From: Natrinema soli
Lineage (GTDB): Archaea > Halobacteriota > Halobacteria > Halobacteriales > Natrialbaceae
Length of the DNA: 15,164 nt
Reading direction: 5' to 3'
Assembly (NCBI RefSeq): GCF_028618695.1
Contig: NZ_JAQIVI010000031.1
Location: 1-15,164 of the forward strand
Position numbers and translations under genes: made by a program. Positions within the stretch are counted from its first letter, which is position 1. The number at the start of each line of letters is the position of its first letter. Positions 5,924 through 13,071 of this stretch are shown one piece after another. A model generated the notes under the pieces. That model saw only the letters and a list, made by a program, of their open reading frames with translations, had not been told where the DNA came from and searched no databases.

Positions 5924-7462
5924 TTAGAAATAATCATTAGTTTGCTCGAGTTGGTCGTACATGTCGTCGGGGAATGGGAGGCTCCCGTAAATTGAGTAGG
6001 GGCACTGCTCTTTGCCGATACAGTACCGTTGCATATCGTCATTATTACAATTCATCGGCAGGGGCGTGTTCCCTTCGGGGCCAATTCCTCGATCGCCCCG
6101 TCGGGCTTCGTACTTGATCTGGTAGGCAGAGATCTCTGGATCGAACCATGGCCACCGGCTGAACAGATCTTTGAGTTCATCAGTGATCGCGTCGACGGAT
6201 TTCTTGCGATACTGCGGAAGCCACATCACCATCCGAACGAGATTGAAGAGGTCTTTTCGGACTGGTTTCTCCTCTTGGAGCCGCTCATCCATCGCAGCAA
6301 GACAAGGTAGTTCAAACAGGTCTTCGAGGTCCGTAATCTCGAGTGGCCGCGATCCACCACCCGAGTGGCCGATCCGATACGTATTGATGCGGTCACTCCG
6401 ATCGACTGTCACCGATCGATGTGATGAGTGATCTGCAAGCGAGTTCCCTACACTTCGAGGGGTCGACAGCTGTGTGAGCTGGGTTCGTTCACTCTCGTTT
6501 TCTGGTTCGTATACCTCGAGCGCGTCGGACAACTCCTGAGCAGTATGAAACTCGCCGATCTGAGTCTGGGGTGACGCTCGCACCGCATTTTGGAGCAGTC
6601 GGACGATCTGCTCGCCTTGATCCCAGTTTTTCCACACCTTCTCGTACTGGCCGATCTCGAGGGCGTAGTCAGTCCGCTCGGAGATCGCCGTCTCGTGGTC
6701 TCGGAGCCACTTGCGTTGTGGCTCGCCGAGTTCATCCTCTTGGACTGCCTGTAGCCGGCCAAAACACCGCTTGGCGTACGATCGATAAGTGTCATGGAGG
6801 TGGTCGAGCGGAACGTAGAGATGGTTGTTCTTAACCTGCGTTCGAATCTCGCCCGTCTCATCGCTACTTGTGGCTTCGGTGGATGCTCGCGCGAGACACT
6901 TTCGAGAGGCAGCCGCCATTGGGATTTCCACGTAGAGATCGGACTCATTTCCGGCAGTCTCCTCCTCGTCGAATTCGGGCATCGGTTTGACGCCCGTACA
7001 AACGCGACCCGGGTGGGGACCGTCCTGACTGGGGCCTTTCGCGTAGAGGACCTCAGCCATCTCTTGGTAGAGCGTCGGATCGTCGTACTCATGCACAAGT
7101 GCGAGGAGATTGGTCGCGAACAGCTCGCGGATGTTGTGAAGGACTTGATTCCGACGAGGCGGCGTGTCCTCGAAGCGTGGTTGTTCACTCACGCAAACTG
7201 TACTGAGAGTAGCCAGCAAAACGAGCGTGGCGGGCTCATCGACGAACGGGTACTTGAGCGGACGGTTGCGCTGGGAGCTCTTGAACGCAGCAGTCCCGAA
7301 CCGTTCGATATCCGAAAGCAGTGTCTCTCGATCTGGTGTATTATCAACGACGTAGCGGTCGTACCCGCGGGTGAACAGTCGAACGATCTCGTTATCGGTG
7401 TAATTGGTTGGGATCGCTGCAGCGAGGTAGGCATCTCGGTCAGTCTCTCGTGGGTCAATCAT
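5924..7462 (-). CDS. PriL-like primase large subunit with four-cysteine Fe-S domain
   Basis: Likely partner of the PriS-like protein encoded just upstream. The 512-residue product ends in a domain matching the PriL/PRIM2 C-terminal pattern: ELPC (C387), a helical Arg/Lys-rich stretch with FNLVRMVMWLPQYRKKS, WPWFDPEISAYQIKYEARRG (about 437-456), then PLPMNC (C472), RYC (C481) and KEQC (C487) followed by PYSIYG. Four cysteines in this order bind a 4Fe-4S cluster in known PriL proteins and help initiation. The N-terminal 150 residues are helical; the middle (about 150-380) is acidic and longer than in chromosomal PriL (about 360 residues total), so this is a divergent, element-borne type. I chose ATG 7462 over a TTG at 7486 because ATG overlaps the upstream stop by eight bases and has GGAGAGTGA before it. 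It is the last gene of the operon. Confidence 0.78.
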   Translation of the reverse strand: MIDPRETDRDAYLAAAIPTNYTDNEIVRLFTRGYDRYVVDNTPDRETLLSDIERFGTAAFKSSQRNRPLKYPFVDEPATLVLLATLSTVCVSEQPRFEDTPPRRNQVLHNIRELFATNLLALVHEYDDPTLYQEMAEVLYAKGPSQDGPHPGRVCTGVKPMPEFDEEETAGNESDLYVEIPMAAASRKCLARASTEATSSDETGEIRTQVKNNHLYVPLDHLHDTYRSYAKRCFGRLQAVQEDELGEPQRKWLRDHETAISERTDYALEIGQYEKVWKNWDQGEQIVRLLQNAVRASPQTQIGEFHTAQELSDALEVYEPENESERTQLTQLSTPRSVGNSLADHSSHRSVTVDRSDRINTYRIGHSGGGSRPLEITDLEDLFELPCLAAMDERLQEEKPVRKDLFNLVRMVMWLPQYRKKSVDAITDELKDLFSRWPWFDPEISAYQIKYEARRGDRGIGPEGNTPLPMNCNNDDMQRYCIGKEQCPYSIYGSLPFPDDMYDQLEQTNDYF

Positions 7463-8381
7463 GGGTGAGTTCACTCTCCGTTTCAAGGAACTGTGGTCGG
7501 GCTTCCGTTCGCGGATCGAACGCTGGGCTCTCGATCGGCTGGACGACGCGACAGACGTCAGCGTGCAACGAGTAGGGCATGCGAAGCAGACGACTCCGGT
7601 CGGCGGTCACAACCGGATCGATCGGAATCTCGAAGCGCTCGAGCAAGAGGTCGTTGAGCACTTCTCGGCTTTTCTCGTCGTATCCGTATTCAAGATCGTC
7701 GTCGAGCAGGTAGACGTGAACGCCTTGACCGGAATAGACAACCATCGTCTCCTCGGCAGCAAACACATCCGTGAAGAGGTCTCGTGTTTCGAAGCCGTAC
7801 TCGATCGCACGGTCGATGTCCTCGAACGTGTAAGGATACTCCGCCGGATCGGCACCACAGATACTAGATTCGGCGAGTAATGCGTCGTCACGACTCGTAT
7901 TTGCCGATTGGATCTCGAGGTCGTTCTCATCAAGTTCGCGTTCAGCGCGTGCTGTCGCGATGTCTTTCGCATCGATATCGATTGCGAGGACCCACGGTCG
8001 GTCCCAATTGTCTAACCCGTAGTAGACGCCATCCGAAATCGGATCACTCTTCTCGAGCAGATCGGGATCAGCCAAGGCGTACTCACTTCCCTGGAATGGG
8101 TCGTACCGTGCGGGAGATTGGATGAACGAGACGAGTTCCTCGAAATCGCTGAAGTTCTGTGCAATCGGCTCGCCATCTGAGTCGGTACGCCACGTCGGCC
8201 GTCGAATGAAGTCACGATCGGGGCGCTCCGCTTTGCGGATCGGATGACGCTCGCGGAAGCTGATCCCGAACTCTTTCGGTGCCGTTGGTGTGATAAACGG
8301 CGGCAACTGGTCTATGTACTCGGGAAACTCCTCAGTGTAGAACGCGTAGATCTCGTCGCAAGTTGCTTGTCGCCAACTCAT
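7455..8381 (-). CDS. PriS-like archaeo-eukaryotic primase catalytic subunit
   Basis: A 308-residue protein of the archaeo-eukaryotic primase (AEP) superfamily, which makes RNA or DNA primers. The three AEP motifs are visible in order: motif I WVLAIDIDAKD (D135, D137, metal binding), motif II VVYSGQGVHVYL (S217-H222) and motif III DPVVTADRSRLLRMPYSLH (D261, R267, H273), the last very like archaeal PriS. The N-terminal 60 residues also look PriS-like (FYTEEFPEYIDQLPPF, FGISFRERHPIRK). A cysteine/histidine zinc knuckle as in cellular PriS is not evident: only C8, C175 and C277 are present. The start has AGGAGGT five bases upstream. It is 94 bases downstream of the TraD-like gene and overlaps the PriL-like gene by eight bases. 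A heterodimer is inferred from order and overlap. Host chromosomal PriS is a less likely identity, given the conjugation neighbours. Confidence 0.87.
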   Translation of the reverse strand: MSWRQATCDEIYAFYTEEFPEYIDQLPPFITPTAPKEFGISFRERHPIRKAERPDRDFIRRPTWRTDSDGEPIAQNFSDFEELVSFIQSPARYDPFQGSEYALADPDLLEKSDPISDGVYYGLDNWDRPWVLAIDIDAKDIATARAERELDENDLEIQSANTSRDDALLAESSICGADPAEYPYTFEDIDRAIEYGFETRDLFTDVFAAEETMVVYSGQGVHVYLLDDDLEYGYDEKSREVLNDLLLERFEIPIDPVVTADRSRLLRMPYSLHADVCRVVQPIESPAFDPRTEARPQFLETESELTHD

Positions 8382-8385
8382 AAAA

Positions 8386-8392
8386 ACCTCCT
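8386..8392 (-). promoter_or_regulatory. Strong Shine-Dalgarno site of the PriS-like gene
   Basis: The minus strand reads AGGAGGT five bases before the ATG at 8381. The 94-base leader between the upstream stop (8476) and this start contains a GATATATGG word near 8466-8475 that might serve as an internal TATA element for the primase pair. That is weak evidence. Confidence 0.6.
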
Positions 8393-8475
8393 ACGGTCGC
8401 TGAGAGGCGTGTACTGCGATACGGAGGCCGAAACGACACATATCTCCAAGTGTAAACCGCACCCTGACCCATATA

Positions 8476-11400
8476 TCATTTGTCGGTCACTTCGTCTTTG
8501 AGTTTCCGGAACGTCTGAACCGTTGTCATCCCATCAGCCTCAAACGGCTCAATCTTCTCTTGAATTTTCACAATTGAACGCGCAGCCCGCCCGTTCACGG
8601 TGTCAGGAAGCCGTCCTGCATCGGCGAGTACATTCGCGATCTCTTGAGCGTCATCACGAGACGGGAACGCCCACACGGCATCCGCGTCGACCGCAGCCAT
8701 CTTCTCGTAATCACTCACAACTGCCTCCGCGTTATTTGACGTCATCTCTACTTCTCCAACCCACACGAGTTCGTCATCAACGTCGAACGCGGCAACGTCG
8801 AACACCGTCTCCGAGGACTGCTGATAGTATCGCTCCACTCGATCGACCTCTTCGAAAGTCTCGAGCCAGCACACCAGGAGTTCGACTCCAACTTTGTGTG
8901 GCGTCTTCTCTCCAAGATCACCAATCCCCGGTTGGGCGGTGACTGTCTTATCCAGAAGCTCTCGGCCAGCGGGCAGGACCGTATAGTACGGTCGTCGATC
9001 TACTTTCTCTCTCTCGAGCAGCTCGAGTTCGATCAACATGTCAACGTCAACCCCATCAAGGTCCTCTTGCAACTCCTCCATCCCTTCCAACAGCGTGTAA
9101 TCCGGGAGGTCACGATTCATCGCGTCGAGGACGCGTTTGAGGAAGATCGCGTCGTCTCGCGAGAGCCCCCGCCGCCGGAGTTCACGGTCCGAGACTGGAC
9201 ATTCCTCTTCGTCCGTGGATGGATCGAAGAAGGCGGCTCCATTTGCAACGCCAACTGGATCATCGTCGGGAGTCTCCGCGTCACTGCTATCGTGACCGAT
9301 CTCGCTGACGTCTGTCTCAGCTGTGAGATCGTGATCATCTCGATCATCGTGCTGATCGTCGGCCCCATCGTCAGGGCTGGTCTTCTCGAGCGGCTGCTGG
9401 CCGTCTGCGTCCTCACTCTCTTCGTCGAACGCCACCGTCACTTCACTCTCATCTTCGTCCAGCGCTGGCGGTGCGCCAGCACGCCGATCTGTGTCGCTCC
9501 AATTCGACCACTCCATCGCGTCCTCGTGGGTCGGCACGTACAACCCGTACTCCTCCTCAGTCCGCTCGAGCACCTCCGGCAGAAGCTCTTCGTCGAACTG
9601 TTGCTGTTCGGCCGCCGTCAACGGCTCGTCGCTTTCTGGGTGCCCGCTTACGATCGGGGGCGAGTGCAGAGTCAACGGCGCTGGTCGCTCCTCACCGAAT
9701 CCAGGGGAAACGAGTTTCGTGAACCACTCGCCCGCTGCCATCCGATTGTTCCGGTTCCGGACATCCTCCACAGACAATTCGTCGTGCGTGAACGTCTTCG
9801 CGAACCGGTCCTTCATCGAGATATCACCGACCATTTTCGTATGCACCTCCGTTAGCAGTTCCTCATACGCACCGGTCCCATTGTGGAACTTCTTGACCTG
9901 CTCGGGGTACTGCATGATGAACCCGAGGCTCAGTCCCGACGATCGACCCTGAGGGAGCAGTTGATCGGCGACCAGTTCAGTCGCGACGAACGGTGCAGCC
10001 TCTTCCATGATGACGTTGACCACGTTCTCAGGGTTCGTCCGCCGCCGTCGTTGGATCGAATGCCACAGATCACTCAGCATGACTGTGGTGAACCCACGCT
10101 GGGCGTCGAGCGTGAGATCGCCGAGGTCGAACAGAATCGTGACATCTTCATCAAGAAACTCACTGAAGTCGAAGTGGGTCTCCTGCTGGTGGAAGCCGTA
10201 GAGATCGTCTCCGGTGGATTCGGCTTCGCGCCCGGGTTTGTGTCGAAGCATCCAATGAAGGTGTCGATCCTCTTTCAGTTTGTTCAGCCGGTTCATCACC
10301 GCCCCCATCGTCGTGTCGAACTGGTTCTCGTCCTTTGCGAACTGCGCGGCGAGTGAATCGTGGATGTCGGCATTGATCTCCGAAACCTCCGGCAGTTCCT
10401 GATGACGATGCATTCGCGTCGCGGCCTCGACGAGATCATCCAACCCGAAGACGTCGTCACCGTGTTTCGGATCGAACAACGCTTGGATCAGGAACGTCAG
10501 AATTTCGTTCGCCACGAACGCCTGTTCGTACTTCTCCGCTCCCATGATCATCCGCATCAGTTCGTGGAAGTGGTCGACTTTCTCCTTGACTGCTGTCTCT
10601 CGATCATTCCCCTCAAGCGCTGATCGAATATCGAAGAACGAGATGGCTGGCAGTGTTCCTGGCTCGCGGAAGTAGTACACGTCGTCAAGATTCCCGAATT
10701 TCTTGTAGTGGGCCATCAGGTAGTTCTGACACATGTTGTCGCCTTTCGGGTCGAAGAGGACGTTCGGCCCGGGTGTCGTCTCGGCGAGTGAGCGCAACAT
10801 GTGGTACGTGACTTGGCTCTTCCCGCTCCCAGTCGCGCCACAGAGCAACCAGTGGCGCGACTGACGGTTCGGTGGTAACCGAAGCGGCCCCTCGACGGCA
10901 CTGTTAGCGTCCTGGCCGAGAACCATTCCCGTGGTGTACTGGCGGCGTTGTGCAGTGTCCAACCCGGGGAGGGCCGTGCGGCTTTCGGGATTCGCGTGCG
11001 TTTCTTTGACTGCTTCATCAGTCAAATGCTCGGTACTGGGGACGATGACCATGTTACAGAGTTCGGCGGGATCGAGATGGAGGTCGGGTTCGGAGCGGCT
11101 CACCCGCCCACCAGCGACGACCTCACCCTCGAGAAACCGATTAAAACAGCGTCGCGACTGCTTGCGCCGACTGCGCTCGAGAACCCCTTTCTCGTGGAGG
11201 GGTTCACTCTCGAGTTTATAGTAGTCACCAGCAAGCGGATCGAACACGGTACTCAGGTTCCGTAGGTTGTGTTCGATTGCGGATGTATCACTCAGAGTCG
11301 AGTTCGTGGGGATAGTCACCGCCCGCAGGTTGGTCGTGAACGTATGTCCCCAGTCTTCGTTTTTGATCTCGGCGATTCGCTCAGATCGAGATTCACTGAG

Positions 11401-13071
11401 TGACTCTGACCGCGATGAGGACGACTCACTATTCTTTGGACCGCGTAGAAGCTCTTCAAGGGCTATGGCGGCTTCACCCCACAGCGTTTCGCGCCCCTGT
11501 TCGATTTCGTCGATGTGGTATTCACCCTCTTTCGTCAGATCGGGCTCACCTTCGAACGCGGCCTGGAAGACAATGGGGTGATCGGTGGTTGCAAAGTGAT
11601 CGATCAGCACGGTCAGCGGCGCGTGTGAGCTCGCCTTCGTCCGATCGTCCTCACCCATCTGCCCATCGAACTTCTTGATCGCCGCCATTGGATCTCCACT
11701 GCCGGTCCACCGCAACCCATACGGTTCAACCTCATCCGGATGTGGCCGAGCGAGTACTCCCTCACCAGTGTCGACCGGCGTCTCGAGGGAGAACGTGAGC
11801 GACCCTGGATCGCGGTTTTCTGCATTCTCTTTCGCACGGAGTGTATCGAGGTCAACATTCGGGAGTTGCGTGCCGAGTGGGTGACTGGAATCAGGATCAG
11901 AACCTTCTGTATCGGACGTAGAATCGAAAGCCTCCGTACTGGTGCTCTCTTCGGCAGTGCTGTCTCGATCGACCTGCTCGTTCATGGTCGTCGCTCCTCC
12001 ATCAGCAAGCGTCGGTTTGGAGCCACGGACACGAACAAGCGCCTCGACTTCCGCGGGCGTACACTGGAGCGTGCCGTTCTCGAGGGCGGTCTCGAACTCG
12101 TCGTACGAGTACTGCTGTGGAGTGATGAGCTTCTCCGCAAAGTCAACAGTCATACGTTCGATTTCCACGGAGTCGGGGTAGGCCGAGTTGAGCCGATCGT
12201 AGAGCGTGGACAGGTGTTGCTCGCAAGTGTAGTAGAATTCGATCGGAGAGTCCGTCCCGTCGCTGTAGATCACAAACTCAAACGTGAGCGGATCGGGATC
12301 CGAAAGCGGGTTGAGCTGTTGCCACCACGACAGTCCACCTCGTCGGACGTCGTGCAAGGGACGGACCTGGTTGATGACTTCCGGTGGCGCTCGTTCGCCC
12401 GTCGATGGAACGACTCGGATGTACTCTTGGGTGCGCTCGAGCGGCGAGCTAGCGGACGCCTCAAGCTCGAGCACTCGTTCGTGAAGCTCTATTGGATCCT
12501 CGATCGCCCAGCACTGGATTTCGGGCGACGTGTGGTCGAACGCACTGAACGTGACAGTGCCATACGACAGCAGCTGGCCGATGAGCGACTGCTGAAAAGT
12601 GGTGTCGACGACACGGTCGAGGTGAAGCTTCGTGAATCCATCGCCACGAATTCCCCGCGTGCGGACGTAGAGTTTCTCCGACGTGAGGACGTACGTCGTG
12701 CGAAACGCCCGAACAATCGGACGCACACCGATCGCGACGCCTACCAGGCCAACCAGAATGGGGACAGCACTCAGCCACCAGAGTGGAATCTCGGCAGTGA
12801 TGAGTGCTGTCTCGAGCGTGTAGGGCTCGAGTCCGACGAGCGACGGTCCTGTTGTGACCCCGGCGATGCTCTCGGTCGCAAGAGCGAGCGCGACCGCCAC
12901 GAAGCCGAGTGCGACCAAATACGTCCGAAATCCGCCTCGAAACAGTGGTGTGCCGGTCCACTGCACGTCCAGGTCGGAGACCTGCTTCACTTGCTCGTCC
13001 TCTGCAACGATCCACTCGAGCGACTCAGCGTCGCTGTTGGGGGTACTCTTGGTTTTCTCAGTCGTCTGCAT
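8476..13071 (-). CDS. Giant TraD/VirD4-like ATPase with PH, winged-helix and nuclease-like domains
   Basis: A 1531-residue membrane-anchored motor, probably the coupling protein of a conjugation-type system. Domains in order: two membrane helices (about 49-68 and 96-119); a bacterial-PH-like (YdbT type) domain at about 125-202 with TTYVLTSEKLYVRTRGI and LDRVVDTTFQQS; an acidic Ser/Thr linker (360-400); a TraG/VirD4/HerA-class ATPase with Walker A GATGSGKS (745-752), LFDPKGDN (772-779), Walker B VVNVIMEEAA (1017-1026) and the FIMQYPEQ sensor (1051-1058). A long Asp/Glu-rich linker (about 1200-1290) follows. Next comes a winged-helix-like region (1295-1376). The last part (1390-1490) has DVAAF (D1425) and WVGEVEMT (E1440, E1442), resembling a PD-(D/E)xK fold with the catalytic lysine replaced. 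The ATG has a perfect GGAGGTGA and overlaps the VirB4-like stop by 14 bases. Usual coupling proteins have 500-800 residues, so this is a large fusion. The exact transport substrate is unknown. Confidence 0.87.
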   Translation of the reverse strand: MQTTEKTKSTPNSDAESLEWIVAEDEQVKQVSDLDVQWTGTPLFRGGFRTYLVALGFVAVALALATESIAGVTTGPSLVGLEPYTLETALITAEIPLWWLSAVPILVGLVGVAIGVRPIVRAFRTTYVLTSEKLYVRTRGIRGDGFTKLHLDRVVDTTFQQSLIGQLLSYGTVTFSAFDHTSPEIQCWAIEDPIELHERVLELEASASSPLERTQEYIRVVPSTGERAPPEVINQVRPLHDVRRGGLSWWQQLNPLSDPDPLTFEFVIYSDGTDSPIEFYYTCEQHLSTLYDRLNSAYPDSVEIERMTVDFAEKLITPQQYSYDEFETALENGTLQCTPAEVEALVRVRGSKPTLADGGATTMNEQVDRDSTAEESTSTEAFDSTSDTEGSDPDSSHPLGTQLPNVDLDTLRAKENAENRDPGSLTFSLETPVDTGEGVLARPHPDEVEPYGLRWTGSGDPMAAIKKFDGQMGEDDRTKASSHAPLTVLIDHFATTDHPIVFQAAFEGEPDLTKEGEYHIDEIEQGRETLWGEAAIALEELLRGPKNSESSSSRSESLSESRSERIAEIKNEDWGHTFTTNLRAVTIPTNSTLSDTSAIEHNLRNLSTVFDPLAGDYYKLESEPLHEKGVLERSRRKQSRRCFNRFLEGEVVAGGRVSRSEPDLHLDPAELCNMVIVPSTEHLTDEAVKETHANPESRTALPGLDTAQRRQYTTGMVLGQDANSAVEGPLRLPPNRQSRHWLLCGATGSGKSQVTYHMLRSLAETTPGPNVLFDPKGDNMCQNYLMAHYKKFGNLDDVYYFREPGTLPAISFFDIRSALEGNDRETAVKEKVDHFHELMRMIMGAEKYEQAFVANEILTFLIQALFDPKHGDDVFGLDDLVEAATRMHRHQELPEVSEINADIHDSLAAQFAKDENQFDTTMGAVMNRLNKLKEDRHLHWMLRHKPGREAESTGDDLYGFHQQETHFDFSEFLDEDVTILFDLGDLTLDAQRGFTTVMLSDLWHSIQRRRRTNPENVVNVIMEEAAPFVATELVADQLLPQGRSSGLSLGFIMQYPEQVKKFHNGTGAYEELLTEVHTKMVGDISMKDRFAKTFTHDELSVEDVRNRNNRMAAGEWFTKLVSPGFGEERPAPLTLHSPPIVSGHPESDEPLTAAEQQQFDEELLPEVLERTEEEYGLYVPTHEDAMEWSNWSDTDRRAGAPPALDEDESEVTVAFDEESEDADGQQPLEKTSPDDGADDQHDDRDDHDLTAETDVSEIGHDSSDAETPDDDPVGVANGAAFFDPSTDEEECPVSDRELRRRGLSRDDAIFLKRVLDAMNRDLPDYTLLEGMEELQEDLDGVDVDMLIELELLEREKVDRRPYYTVLPAGRELLDKTVTAQPGIGDLGEKTPHKVGVELLVCWLETFEEVDRVERYYQQSSETVFDVAAFDVDDELVWVGEVEMTSNNAEAVVSDYEKMAAVDADAVWAFPSRDDAQEIANVLADAGRLPDTVNGRAARSIVKIQEKIEPFEADGMTTVQTFRKLKDEVTDK

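Noticed and set aside
8382..8475. Small gene or riboswitch in the gap between the TraD-like and PriS-like genes
   Set aside because: A short minus-strand frame exists but runs into the PriS-like gene out of frame and lacks a ribosome site; no conserved RNA fold is recognisable.
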